This document shows, one piece after another, positions 18,908 to 30,203 of a DNA stretch of 64,000 nt. Position numbers and translations under genes: made by a program. Under the pieces are notes generated by a model. It did no database searches. It saw nothing but the letters and a program-made list of their open reading frames with translations, and was not told where the DNA came from. Position 1 is the stretch's first letter. Each line of letters begins with the position of its first letter. Source of the DNA: Eurosta solidaginis (taxonomy: Eukaryota; Arthropoda; Insecta; Diptera; Tephritidae); assembly GCF_040869045.1 (NCBI RefSeq), contig NC_090319.1:176488645-176552644 (forward strand), in the 5' to 3' direction.

Positions 18908-20327
18908 TAAAAAATTATGTTAAAATTGAAGAAAATCTCACAGGGAACCCGAAAATATATGAAGCGCTAAATAAATTTGAAGTAATAAGACATGTCAGGC
19001 TCGTTTTCAATCCCTCGAAATTATATTTCAAGAAAGGAAAGAAAATTTGTAGCACTATAAATACAAGCAACCTAATTGTAGATGATAAAATTGACTTAGG
19101 AAAATTCTTTATCAGGCTTGAAAAAGAAGCCGCCAATTTAGGACTTGAAAAAATACAGTTGTCCTTAGGGGATAAATTGCTTAAAAGTAATTATACTCGA
19201 GTGAGCAAATTTATTGAAATAGGAAACAGGGTTCTCAAAAAATTAACAATTGCACTTACCCCAGAGCTTATATATGTGACTAATCCCGGCAAAATTAAAG
19301 AAATTCTGCAGATGTATCATGACGATCCTATTAGTGGTGGCCACCCAGGAATAAATCGCATGTTAAAGAAAATCAAACAAAGTTGTAGCTGGAAAAATAT
19401 GCGAGGTGATATAAAGAAATACGTAAATAACTGCATCCACTGCAAACAGAATAAAGTTAATAAGCATATAAAGGAACCAATGACAATAACGGAGACACCT
19501 CCGAAGGCTTTTTATGTAGAACAGATAGATACGGTCGGACCATTACCGAAATCGATAAATGGAAACGAATACGTAGTTACCATTATAAGCGACCTCACTA
19601 AATATTTGGTAGCAATCCCAGTCCCGAGCAAACATGCGATAACAGTTGCTAAATCTGTATTCGAGCATTCCATTTTGATGTATGGTCCCATGAAAACAAT
19701 CGTAACAGATATGGGAACCGAACACAAAATAACTTATTCGAAGAACTGTGAAAATTGTTAAAATTGAGCACAAAAACTCAACACCATACCATCTTCAAAC
19801 TTTGGGCACTGTAGAGCGTAGTCATAGAACGTTCATACATATCCAGTGACAAAGATGATTGGGATGACTACCTCAAGTATTTCGCGCACTGTTACAACAC
19901 AACCCCATCGACCGTACACGGGTATTGTCCTTACGAGCTTATATTCGCGAAAAACCACCGACCTACGAATTCCTAGACGAAAATAATATAAGCCCATTTT
20001 ATAATCACGAACTTATGACAAGGATGTTAAATATAGACTTCAAATAGCACAACAAAGAGTTAGAAAATTAGTGAAAGAAGCTAAAGAAAAACAAAAAGTT
20101 AATTATGATAAAAGTTGCGCCAGTAAGGAAATAAAAATAGGCGACCTAGTGCTAGGTAGAGAAGAAGCAGCTCAAAAGCTAGATAATAAACACAAAGGAA
20201 ATTATAAAGTAAAAAGTATAGATAGAAATAATAATTATACTTTAATACCTACTAGGATAGAAAATAGCGATAGTACGAACAAAATAAAAGAAATAGTAAT
20301 CCATAAAAATAGGCTTAAACTAGTATA
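18908..20327 (+). pseudogene. gyA integrase
   Basis: Integrase of the same element class as the gag-RT at 1990-4226. It has an HHCC finger (YHDDPISGGHPG ... CIHCKQNK), then the catalytic core with Asp in EQIDTVGPLP, Asp in TDMGTEH and Glu in GTVERSHR. The frame is open at 19159-19761, shifts after the second Asp, shifts again near 20040, and ends with the C-terminal domain at 20071-20328. An N-terminal extension (18908-19158) follows TR446 directly. RNase H is missing on this side and is present only in copy 2. Confidence 0.85.
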
Positions 20328-20815
20328 GAACATTTACTAGTAAGACATATGATTTGAAAAAAAAAAAATAATCAAAACAATCGTACTATAAGCATTCCAA
20401 TTTACTCAACACCATAGAAACGTAAGAAAGAAAATGTAAATAAACAAAAGAAATAATAAATACTAACCCATGTTGGCATCAAGTGACTGTTACTTCATAA
20501 TAAATTTGTAAACATAAACAGATTTTAAGTGGGTGGACACACTTAAAATTCTGATATGTAAAAACAAATGTCAAGAACACTTGATGCCAAACACTATTCA
20601 TAATCATAAGCACGCAACCATAAAAAAATTAATAAAAAGGAAAATGTACAAGCAAAAGAACAGTAGAAAAAAATGTCAGCAAAAATCACACATGTCAAGC
20701 AAATGTAAACGGATACAAAAATAAATAAACAAACCCTTCACGCTCAATATTAAGTTACCGCAATACAATAAATTACAATAGAAAACTAAAAGCAATTAAA
20801 ATTTTGTAAATTCTA
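20328..20815 (+). other. gyA 3' region without an envelope gene
   Basis: AT-rich stretch between integrase and the 3' LTR remnant. The small frame at 20533-20724 is lysine-rich low complexity and resembles no known protein. No env-like ORF, signal peptide or transmembrane segment is seen, so gyA is either env-less or has lost that region. Confidence 0.5.
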
Positions 20816-21107
20816 AGCGTCACACTCACCAACCCACGTGTCAATCAGCATGCCTGATCGACAGTGTCGGTTTGTCAGCGCAACCGACCAAACATTATTA
20901 CATAGCTAGGTAATAAGAATATTATGCTGACTAGGTATATAGAAATAGAATGTAGTTATTTTTAGTGTGTAGTATTGTATGTAAATAATGTAATAGTATT
21001 GTAAGCAATTTTTCTATAAAACAGAAAGTATTCTGTAATAAAGAATAATCTGATTTTAGCGCTGAACATAAGCGCCCAAAAAATCTCTTTTGTATTAATA
21101 TACGGTA
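20816..21107 (+). repeat. gyA 3' LTR, truncated
   Basis: Matches 1395-1687 of the 5' LTR, including the AGCGTCACACTCACC block and the AATAAA signal, but lacks the first ~190 bases and the last ~10. Directly to its right is gyB RNase H in the orientation expected if gyA inserted into gyB. A clean target-site duplication could not be recovered because both LTR ends here are damaged. Confidence 0.7.
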
Positions 21108-21485
21108 AACAACAGTCATGCTGGGATATTTCAAAAGTGCCATTAGCATTCTTTGAAGTCGGTTTGTCACATCATCAATATCTCGCTTAACTAATGTTTC
21201 TAATGGCTTGTGATCACTTTCGACTGTGAATTCACGTTCATACAAAAAATAATGTAATCGTTGACATGTGAAAATAATTACCAACAACTCCTTTTCGATC
21301 TGAGCCCACTTTTGTTCGCTTGTACTCAACGTTCGCGACGCGTATGCTGCACTGAATGAAATGGTGCTAGTAAAATCAACAAATGGGTTCTGTTGTTCTT
21401 GACTTAACGGAGATTCGGTGAAATTGATCGAATTATAGTTAATTCGACCGAGTTCTTTGTTAAGCGAACAAATTAGTTTAGTCAT
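21108..21485 (-). pseudogene. gyB RNase H fragment fused to an upstream segment
   Basis: Minus-strand frame reading AYASRTLSTSEQKWAQIEKE, HYFLYEREFTVESDHKPLE and LLKYPSMTVVY, the middle and end of a Ty3/gypsy RNase H. The continuation (HPGKEML...) is at 941-1200 beyond gyA. The first ~45 residues (MTKLICSLNKELGRINYNS) do not look like RT, so an internal deletion has joined another part of gyB, possibly the gag start, to RNase H. Confidence 0.75.
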
Positions 21486-22459
21486 TTCAACAGAAGAGAA
21501 ATTGTCGCTTTAAGTAAACAAAAAAAAAAAAAAACATTTACAGATTCCTAATCAATCTAACTGATTTTTCTGTTGACACAACTGATCTCACTGGCCATTT
21601 CAACAGCGATCAACAGTCATTACATGAGCAAATTTCTAAGAGAATTTTACGCTCACTGCGCTCTCTACTTTGTAATTATGACGATGGTGCCACTTGTTAA
21701 AAAAAAACACCAAAATAAGAAAACCACCAAACCGAAAAACATACAAAGTGGGAAAACAACAAAAAACTAGTTTTTCAGTTATCAATACAAAACGAAAAAC
21801 CCTTTTTTGAATATACTGTGCAAAAAATTATGAGATACCGGGACACCTACCGGTACAATTTTGCTACTTCTCTTGCAAAAGTTTTGTTTGAACGAACAGC
21901 ATTGTTTCAAAGTTAGTAACATTTTGTTCAAGGTTTTACGAATTTTCACTCACGCGAATGAACCTAATAAGATAATAAAAACATCCTTTTTTAATGTTGA
22001 TGCTTCCGACGACATAAAAGTTTGAGTTGTTTTGGAATCGTTTCAACTTAAAGTGTTACGAAAATTAAACTTGCCGAATTACGTGTATAGTTACATCAGT
22101 GGTGAACTGCCTTCCTGCGTTTTGATTCTTTACTTTTCTATAACTTACAAGTTCTCTATTTAAAATGTTGTGTCAAACATTTATACTACAAGTTTTGTTC
22201 GATACAATCAAGTGTGGCAACTACATGTGAGAGAAGGAATTGAGAATGAGCTGAGCTGCAACTGAAAGAATTGAGAATCAGTTTTGTGACTATTATTTTT
22301 ATTTCTATTTGCAAAGCGAAGTTCAAAACTATAAATTACAAAATTTGGGGAAAATGCGTTTAATAAAATAAAATAATAAAGTGTATAATGTTTAGTGTGT
22401 GCCAGCATATTTGATGTACGCCCAATTGAAGTTCGATTAGTAACTGCGAACGTATGTGT
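21486..22459. repeat. Segment P, copy 1
   Basis: AT-rich segment that, with the adjoining end of the gyB piece (from about 21355), precedes gyC1. It recurs partially at 27176-27507 and, split by insertions, at 28371-31669. Long A/T runs are present. It might contain the LTR and leader of gyB on the minus strand, because the MTKLICSL frame starts just inside it, but this is a guess. No gene is seen. Confidence 0.6.
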
Positions 22460-22743
22460 TGTTACGAATATTAGTGACACTAAGCGATACTCACATCACT
22501 AGTCTTATGCTAAGTAAATGAAGCCACAACAACAATAAAGGAGGCAGTCACTTGTATCTACATAAACGAATCAATCATTATGTCTACACATATGTACGTA
22601 CCCGCAGCGGAGAAGAGACGCACAAACACATGCTCCCAAAAGTAGGCAATTATCTGTGGAAATGTCACTCACATATACACGCGCATATGAGAAGCTATAC
22701 ACGTGCATCTGTAGTTATAATTTTATAGCAGTAACTAAGTAAA

Positions 22744-24782
22744 GCAGTGGGAGCATATCTCCAAAGCACTTCATACTGCCGCCGAGGAAAAAATTGGTTA
22801 CCGGCGGCCACGAAAAAACAACTGGTATGATGAAGAATGCCGCGTTGCAACCGAAAGAAAAGACGCTGCCTACAGGGCTACGTTAAAAGCGAGCGCGACA
22901 AGAGGAGTGTGTGAACGCTATCGTGAGTTGAAAAGGGAAGAAAAAAGCAGAAGCAGAAAGGCGTGAGTGCGAGGAGCTTGAGCTGCTAGCCACCAGGAAT
23001 AACGCCCGAAAATTCTACCAAAAAAATACGGCGACAGACGGAAGGTTTTAAGACCGGGGCAAACTCCTGTAGGAATGAAAACGGCGACCTTGTAACTGAT
23101 GGCCAGAGAGTGCTTAGATTATGGAGGGAACACTTCTCTGCTCTCCTAAATGGAGGCAGCAATTCACCGCGCAGAGATGAAGAACCCGATCCCGCAATCG
23201 ATGATGATGGAATATATGTCCCCCCGCCCGATTATGACGAAGTTAGAATAGCAATAACCAGATTGAAAAACAACAAGGCCGTGGGCGCTGATGGATTGCC
23301 TGCGGAGCTATTCAAGTTCGGCGGCGAGGAGTTGGTAAGGCGCATGCAGCAGCTTCTTAGCAAAATATGGGCGGACGAAAGCATGCCCGACGGTTGGAAT
23401 CTAAGTGTTCTTTGCCCAGTCCACAAAAAGGGGGATATTGCAAAATGCACCAACTATCGTGGAATCAGCCTTATTAATATCGCATATAAGGTCCTTTCAA
23501 GTGTATTGTGCGAAAGATTGAAGCCCACCGTGAACCGGCTGATTGGACCTTATCAGTGCGGCTTCAGACCTGGTAAATCTACCATCGACCAGATTTTCAC
23601 AATGCGCCAAATCTTGGAAAAAACCCGTGAAAAGAGAATCGACACACATCACCTCTTCGTCGACTTTAAAGCCGCCTTCGACAGCACGAAAAGGAGCTGC
23701 CTATATGCCGCTATGTCTGAATTTGGTTTCCCCGCAAAACTTATACGGCTGTGCAAAATGACGTTAAGCAACACCATCAGCTCAGTCAGAATTGGGAAGG
23801 ACCTCTCCGAGCCGTTCGAAACTAAACGAGGTTTCAGACAGGGTGACCCCCTATCGTGCGATTTCTTTAATTTGATGCTGGAGAAAATTATACTAGCTGC
23901 AGAACTTAACCGCACTGGAACAATATACTATAAAAGCGTGCAATTACTGGCATATGCTGATGACATTGATATCATCGGCCTAAACACCCGCGCTGTTAGT
24001 TCTGCTTACTCCAAGCTGGAAAAAGAAGCGGTAAAGATGGGTTTGATGGTGAATGAGGACAAAACGAAGTACCTGCTGTCATCGAGCAAAGAGTCAGCGC
24101 ATATGCGCCTTGGCAACCACGCTACTGTTGGCAGCCATAATTTCGAAATAGTAAAAGACTTCGTTTATTTGGGAACCAGCATCAACATTAGAAACAACAT
24201 CAGCACTGAAATCCAGCGAAGAATCAATCTTGCCAATAAATGCTACTTTGGACTAGGTAGGCAATTGAAAAGTAAAGTCCTCTCTCGGCGAACGAAAATC
24301 ATACTCTACAAGTCACTTATCGTACCCGTCCTGCTATATGGGGCAGAAGCATGGACCATGACAACAGCAGATGAAGCGGCTTTGGGAGTGTTCGAGAGAA
24401 AAGTTCTTCGAAAGATTTATGGACCTCTACGCGTTGGCGATGGCGAGTACCGAAGAAGATTTAATGATGAGCTGTACGAGCTATACGCAGACATCAACAT
24501 AGTCCAGCGAATTAAAACGCAGCGGCTGCGCTGGCTAGGCCATGTTATGCGAATGAAAGATGATGCTCCGGCCAAGAAAGTGTTTCTATCGGAACCCGCC
24601 TATGGAAGTAGAGGTAGAGGGCGGCCCCCACTCCGTTGGAAGGACCAGGTGGAAAGCGATTTAAACTCCCTTGGTGTGACCAATTGGCGCCGGTTGGCGG
24701 AGCGAAGGAGCGACTGGCGCGCCTTGTTGGACGGCCATAACCGTTTAGACGGTTAAGCGCCAATTAAGTAAGTAAGTAAGTA
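22744..24782 (+). mobile_element. RTE-1, 5'-truncated RTE-type LINE
   Basis: Inserted in the gyC1 LTR with a perfect 14-bp target-site duplication AGTAACTAAGTAAA (22730-22743 and 24783-24796). The uninterrupted LTR at 31940-31990 shows the empty site. It is truncated upstream of the RT and ends in a (TAAG)n tail, as usual for RTE elements. Two other copies are RTE-2 (28817-29585) and RTE-3 (55751-58380). Confidence 0.9.
23110..24756 (+). CDS. RTE-1 reverse transcriptase ORF
   Basis: A 548-aa open frame, the best preserved coding region in the window. RT blocks: NNKAVGADGLPAELFK, VLCPVHKKGD, NYRGISLIN, FRPGKSTIDQIF, DFKAAFDS, RQGDPLSCDFFN and catalytic YADDIDIIG. A C-terminal RLRWLGHVMRM segment is typical of RTE-type LINEs. 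The endonuclease is missing through 5' truncation, and upstream coding sequence (22744-23109) is frameshifted, so the Met at 23110 is not the original start. No promoter is visible; it is unlikely to be active. Confidence 0.9.
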   Translation: MLRLWREHFSALLNGGSNSPRRDEEPDPAIDDDGIYVPPPDYDEVRIAITRLKNNKAVGADGLPAELFKFGGEELVRRMQQLLSKIWADESMPDGWNLSVLCPVHKKGDIAKCTNYRGISLINIAYKVLSSVLCERLKPTVNRLIGPYQCGFRPGKSTIDQIFTMRQILEKTREKRIDTHHLFVDFKAAFDSTKRSCLYAAMSEFGFPAKLIRLCKMTLSNTISSVRIGKDLSEPFETKRGFRQGDPLSCDFFNLMLEKIILAAELNRTGTIYYKSVQLLAYADDIDIIGLNTRAVSSAYSKLEKEAVKMGLMVNEDKTKYLLSSSKESAHMRLGNHATVGSHNFEIVKDFVYLGTSINIRNNISTEIQRRINLANKCYFGLGRQLKSKVLSRRTKIILYKSLIVPVLLYGAEAWTMTTADEAALGVFERKVLRKIYGPLRVGDGEYRRRFNDELYELYADINIVQRIKTQRLRWLGHVMRMKDDAPAKKVFLSEPAYGSRGRGRPPLRWKDQVESDLNSLGVTNWRRLAERRSDWRALLDGHNRLDG

Positions 24783-25044
24783 AGTAACTAAGTAAATTGT
24801 GGAAACGCCTATAAGTATGGAACGAGGAAATCGAAGAGTATAAAAAGCAGCAACAGTAGAGGCACGACAATCAGTCAGTTTTTAAGCACGCTATCTGTCG
24901 AGCAATAGAAGTGTTATTTTGAAAGTAGTCTAATAAAGACCATTATGCAGTAACGAATATTGGAGTTATTTATTCTACAGTTTTGTGATTCGAACGTTAG
25001 CAGAAGGTTGCAAATAAGAGGAATTGCAGTAAACTCGTTACAAT

Positions 25045-25056
25045 TGGTGTCAGAAG
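25045..25056 (+). promoter_or_regulatory. gyC1 primer-binding site, tRNA-Leu type
   Basis: TGGTGTCAGAAG lies two bases after the LTR end. It matches primer-binding sites described for gypsy elements primed by tRNA-Leu. gyC3 has lost this site because its LTR is fused directly to mid-gag. Confidence 0.7.
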
Positions 25057-25105
25057 AGGAATTGTTGAATAAATTCCAGAGGACAACTTGGACATGGCAA
25101 AATGA

Positions 25106-26360
25106 AGTGAATTGAAGATCCAGCAACTGAAGGAGGAGTTGGAGAGCCGTGGATTGAATACAAACGGCAATAAACTCGAACTTCAGGCACGACTACAAAA
25201 GGCAATGGAATTAGAGGGAATTAACATGGATGAGTATGTCTTTCATCTTGATGGCGAGGAGACAACAAAAATTGAAGAGAAAAATGAAACACCGCAGACA
25301 GTTGCGAGCACAGACTTGAACATGGTTTTAGCTGCAATATCTGCTCAAACATCGACAGTGTCATCTCAACTGTCAGAACAGAAGACATATATGGAATTGC
25401 AGGAGACACGCATAACGTCCAAGGTTGAAGCCAAGTGTGTCATTTCAACTGGCAGAACAGAAGACATATATGGCATCCAAGATGGAATCAAAGGAGACAC
25501 GTATATCCGAAATGTCGGCGCTCAACTGCAAGAGCAACACGGACGTATTTCCTCGAAGATGGAGGCACAAGATAAAAAAATTTTACACTTTGAGAAAAAA
25601 ATCGAGGCCGAGGTGGATGCTTTGAGAGGACCTATCGAGCAGTTACAACTAAGCCGCCTAGCTGTACCAGCGAGCAATCCGAAGGTAAAAACTCCAGGGA
25701 TTCAAGCTTCAATTTGAGAAGACGTCAGCAGTGAACAACTGGAATACGGAAGATAAAGTTGCTGCACTGTTCATGGCATTAAAAGGGCCTGCAGCTGAGA
25801 TTTTACAAACCATTCCAGAGGGCGAACGGAACTGTTATAAAGCATTGATTGGTGCTCTAGAGAGACGATACGGAACTGAGCATAGGAGGCAGATATACCA
25901 AATGGAGTTACTGAACCGCTTCCAGAGGCCTGGTGAAACATTGCAAGAGTTTGCGTCGGATGTTGAAAGGTTGGCTCATTTGCAAAAGCGGACGCACCCG
26001 TGGAGTCCACCGAGAGGGTAAAAATTCAGAGTTTTATAAATGGCATACGGGACGTAGAAACGAAACTTGCGTCATATGCAAACCCAAAACCCACATTCGC
26101 AGAAACGGTATCACATGCACTGACTCAGGAAACAGCGTCGCTTCTGTGTAAGCCATTTTTCAAAGCACGCCGGGTGGAAGTAGAAAGGCCAGAGTGGGTA
26201 GACTCCATTTTGGAAGCTTTAAAAGGAACGCAACAGGAGAATAATGGTGCAATCAAATGTTTTAAGTCTGGAAAGCCAGGGCACATTGCACGTCATTGTA
26301 GCACCGGTCCTGGTAGTTCCAACTTGGCTGGTCGTAAATGTAAAGCTGGAGGAGATAAGC
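25106..26360 (+). pseudogene. gyC1 gag with N-terminal SAP-like motif
   Basis: The start frame (about 25112) reads IQQLKEELESRGLNTNGNK, a good fit to the SAP DNA-binding motif. It is followed by a glutamate/lysine-rich stretch with repeated EQKTYM-like segments, then (after a frameshift near 25720) a capsid-like region (MNNWNTEDKVAALFMALKGP ... RRYGTEHRRQIYQ). The zinc knuckle reads CFKSGKPGHIARHC: the second Cys is Ser, so it is broken here while gyC3 keeps it. No in-frame ATG precedes the SAP region, and stops lie upstream. Confidence 0.8.
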
Positions 26361-27175
26361 AAGAGCGAGTCAGATGTAAAGATCGAAAACTTGCCCCAGT
26401 TATGGAATATCCTGTGATATCTATCTCTCAAATTGGAAGAAACTCGAGCAGTCTTACCATCAAAGGAAATGTGGATGGCAAGGAGCGTGTACTGACTGTA
26501 GATACGGGCGCATCTCACTCCTTAATCCGATCTGATTTGGTCATTAGGAGAGTAAAGCCATTACCTGGAGCACGGTTGCGTACGGTCACTGGCGGTTATA
26601 ACCAAGTCCATGGAGAAGTGATCTGTGAAGTCTTAATTGGGTATGTCATGGTTCTACACAAATTCGTTGTGGCGGAGATCGTTGCTGAAGTCATATTGGG
26701 AGTATATTTCTTAGTTGACCATGACATGAGGATCGATATGCGGAGAAAGATTATGCGCTATGAGAACCAGGATGTGCCACTTAACTTCAGTTTAGAAAAA
26801 GGGTTCAGCAGTAATCGAACCTTGGTGGAGAAAAGTCGACAAAGACCACGAAAGTCAAAGGTAAAGGTTGATGGAACAATGGACTAAACAAAGCAAAATC
26901 AAAGATACCTGCGAGATAAACACTGGCATTGACAAACCCAAACGGACGCACTAAAACGAAGGAAAGAATTTCGCAGAAAGAATGCAAGGATGGTTTGAAG
27001 CCAGGGCACACTATTGTTGTGAAACGTCGGAACGATACTGATTATGCAAAGCCAATCCGTCAAGCGCAAGCTCTACGAAGTAGTTCATTGTCCAAACAAC
27101 GGAGTGTGAGGGAACGATCCAGGATAATGAGTAGTAAGATGAAAAGCTGGTACGATGAGAACAATAATTCGGAAT
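26361..27175 (+). pseudogene. gyC1 protease fused to integrase C-terminal piece
   Basis: Protease signature VLTVDTGASHSLI near 26490-26530, then about 200 residues of the pro-RT linker. The frame then reads RERSRIMSSKMKSWYDENNN, which is the integrase C-terminal region (compare the full version at 61704-62057, minus). RT, RNase H and the integrase core are missing. The copy stops at about 27175 and segment P resumes. Confidence 0.75.
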
Positions 27176-27507
27176 GGTGCTAGTAAAATCAACAAATCGG
27201 TTCTGTTGTTCTTGACTTAACGGATATTCGGTGGAGTTGATCGAATTATGGTTAATTCGACCGAGTTCTTTGTCAAGCAAACAAATTAGTTTAGTCATTT
27301 CAACAGAAGGGAAATTGTCGCTCTTAAGCTAAAAAAACAAAAATTTACAGATCCCTAATCAATCTAACTGATTTTTCTGTTGACACAACTGATTTCACTA
27401 GTCATTTCCACAGCGATCAATAGTCATTACATGAGCAAATTTCTAAGAGAATTTTACGCTCACTGCGCTCTCTACTTTGTACTTATGACGATGGTGCCAC
27501 TTTTTAA
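27176..27507. repeat. Segment P, copy 2 (truncated)
   Basis: Matches the start of P (from about 21355) to about 21690, then breaks off directly into gyC2 protease sequence at about 27508. The junction with gyC1 reads ATTCGGAATGGTGCTAG and is identical to the gyC2/P junction near 28370. Confidence 0.75.
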
Positions 27508-28370
27508 TTCCAACTTGGCTGGTCGTAAACGTAAAGCTGGAGGAGATAAGCAAGAGCGAGTCAGATGTAAAGATCGAAAACTTGCCCCAGCTATGGAATG
27601 CCCTGTGATATCTATCTCGCAAATTGGAAGAAACTCGAGCAGTCTTACCATCAAAGGAAATGTGGATGGCAAGGAGCGTGTACTGACTGTAGATACGGGC
27701 GCATCTCACTCCTTAATCCGATCTGATTTGGTCATTAGGAGAGTAAAGCCATTACCTGGAGCACGGTTGCGTACGGTCACTGGCGGTTATAACCAAGTCC
27801 ATGGAGAAGTGACCTGTGAAGTCTTAATTGGGGATGTCATGGTTCTACACAAATTCGTTGTGGCGGAGATCGTTGATGAAGTCATATTGCGAGTATACTT
27901 CTTAGTTGACAATGACATGAGGATCGATATGCGGAGAAAGATTATGTGCTATGAGAACCAGGATGTGCCACTTAACTTCAGTTTAGAAAAAGGGTTCAGC
28001 AGTAATCGAACCTTGGTGGAGAAAAGTCGACAAAGACCACGAAAGTCAAAGGTAAAGGTTGATGGAAACAATGGGCTAAACAAAGCAAAATCAAAGATAC
28101 CTGCGAGAGAAACACTGGCATTGACAAACCCAAACGGACGCACTAAAACGAAGGAAAGAATTTCGCAGAAAGAATGCAAGGGTGGTTTGAAGCCAGGGCA
28201 CACTATTGTTGTGAAGCGTCGGAACGATACTGATTATGCAAAGCCAATCCGTCAAGCGCAAGCTCTACGAAGTAGTTCATTGGCCAAACAACAGAGTGTG
28301 AGGGAACGATCCAGGATAATGAGTAGTAAGATCAAAAGCTGGTACGATGAGAACAATAATTCGGAATGGT
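27508..28370 (+). pseudogene. gyC2, partial protease-integrase remnant
   Basis: Starts inside the zinc-knuckle/protease linker (SNLAGRKRKAGGDKQ) and repeats the gyC1 sequence through the DTGA protease and the integrase C-terminal piece almost identically. The open frame 27380-28375 is a chimera whose first ~44 residues come from segment P. LTR and gag are absent from this unit. Confidence 0.8.
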
Positions 28371-28816
28371 GCTAGTAAAATCAACAAATCGGTTCTGTTT
28401 TTCTTGACTTAACGGAGATTCGGTGGAATTGATCGAATTATGGTTAATTCGACCGAGTTCTTTGTCAAGCGAACAAATTAGTTTAGTCATTTCAACAGAA
28501 GGGAAATTGTCGCTCTTAAGCTAACAAAACAAAAAATTACAGATTCCTAATCAATCTAACTGATTTTTCTGTTGACACAACTGATTTCACTGGTCATTTC
28601 CACAGCGATCAACAGTCATTACATGAGCAAATTCTCTCTCTACTTTGTACTTATGACGAAGGTGCCACTTGTTAACAAAAAAACACCAAAAAATGAAAAC
28701 CACCAAATCGAAAAAACACACAAAATGGGAAAACAACAAAAAACTAGTTTTTCAGTAATCAATACAAAACGAAAAACCCTTTTTTGAATTTACTGTGCAA
28801 AAAATTATGAGATACT

Positions 28817-29585
28817 TACTTACTTACTTAATTGGCGCTTAACCGTCTAAACGGTTATGGCCGTCCAACAAGGCGCGCCAGTCGCTCCTTCGCTCCGCCA
28901 ACCGGCGCCAATTGGTCACACCAAGGGAGTTTAAATCGTTTTCCACCTGGTCCTTCCAACGGAGTGGGGGCCGCCCTCTACCTCTGCTTCCATAGGCGGG
29001 TTCCGATAGAAACACTTTCTTGGCCGGAGCATCATCTTTCATTCGCATAACATGGCCTAGCCAGCGCAGCCGCTGCGTTTTAATTCGCTGGACTATGTTG
29101 ATGTCTGCGTATAGCTCGTACAGCTCATCATTAAATCTTCTTCGGTACTCGCCATCGCCAACGCGTAGAGGTCCATAAATCTTTCGAAAAACTTTTCTCT
29201 CGAACACTCCCAAAGCCGCTTCATCTGCTGTTGTCATGGTCCATGCTTCTGCCCCATATAGCAGGACGGGTACGATAAGTGACTTGTAGAGTATGATTTT
29301 CGTTCGCCGAGAGAGGACTTTACTTTTCAATTGCCTACCTAGTCCAAAGTAGCATTTATTGGCAAGATTGATTCTTCGCTGGATTTCAGTGCTGATGTTG
29401 TTGCTAATGTTGATGCTGGTTCCCAAATAAACGAAGTCTTTTACTATTTCGAAATTATGGCTGCCAACAGTAGCGTGGTTGCCAAGGCGCATATGCGCTG
29501 ACTCTTTGCTCGATGACAGCAGGTACTTCGTTTTGTCCTCATTCACCATCAAACCCATCTTTACCGCTTCTTTTTCTTTTTTTTT
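28817..29585 (-). mobile_element. RTE-2, strongly 5'-truncated RTE copy
   Basis: A 769-bp fragment with a perfect 13-bp target-site duplication ATTATGAGATACT (28804-28816 and 29586-29598). It encodes only the C-terminal 239 residues of the RTE ORF (28839-29558) with an open frame and the (TAAG)n tail. A T-rich run (29571-29585) lies at its 5' end on the plus strand, next to the target duplication. It is almost identical to RTE-1 over the shared part. Confidence 0.9.
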
Positions 29586-30203
29586 ATTATGAGATACTGG
29601 GACACCTATTTATCGGGTACAATTTTGCTACTTCTCCTCCAAGCGAAATGCAAAATTGCGCCCTCTTGTTGCAAAAGTTTTGTTTGAACTAACAGCATTG
29701 TTCCAAAGTTAGTAACACTTTGTTCAAGTTTTTACGAATTTTCACTCATGCGAACGAACCTAATAAGATAATAAAAAACATCCTTTTTTAATGTTGATGT
29801 TTCGAACAACATAAAAGTTTGAGTTGTTTTGGAATCGTTTCAACTTAAAGTGTTGCGAAAATTAAACTTGCCGAATTCCATGTATAGTTACTCCGGTAGT
29901 GAATTGCCTTCCTGCGATTTTATCCTTTACTTTTCTATAATTTACAAGTTCTCTATTTAAAATGTTGGGTCAAAAATTTATACTGCAAGCTTTGTGCGAA
30001 ATAATCAAGTGTGGCAACTGCATGCGAGAGAAGAAATTGAGAATGAGCTGAGCTGCAACTGAAAGAATTAAGAATCAGTTTTGTGACTACTATTTTCATT
30101 TCTATTTGCAAAGCGAAGTTCAAAACTATAAATTAAATAAATTATAAAATATAAAATTTGGAGAAAGTGCGTTTAATAAAACAAAATAATGAAGTGTATA
30201 ATG

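Larger units (their letters stand above)
22460..25042 (+). repeat. gyC1 5' LTR, interrupted by RTE-1
   Basis: The LTR begins TGTTACGAATATTAGTGACA and ends AACTCGTTACA, directly before a primer-binding site. It is about 530 bp without the RTE insertion. Related LTRs are at 31670-32131, 33786-34329 and (minus) 60351-61561. The region near 24830-24850 has TATAAAAAGCAGC, a likely TATA box, and an AATAAAGACC block lies at about 24930. Confidence 0.85.

Noticed and set aside
20533..20724. Candidate env-like or accessory ORF of gyA
   Set aside because: Lysine-rich low complexity with no signal peptide or membrane segment; most likely chance.
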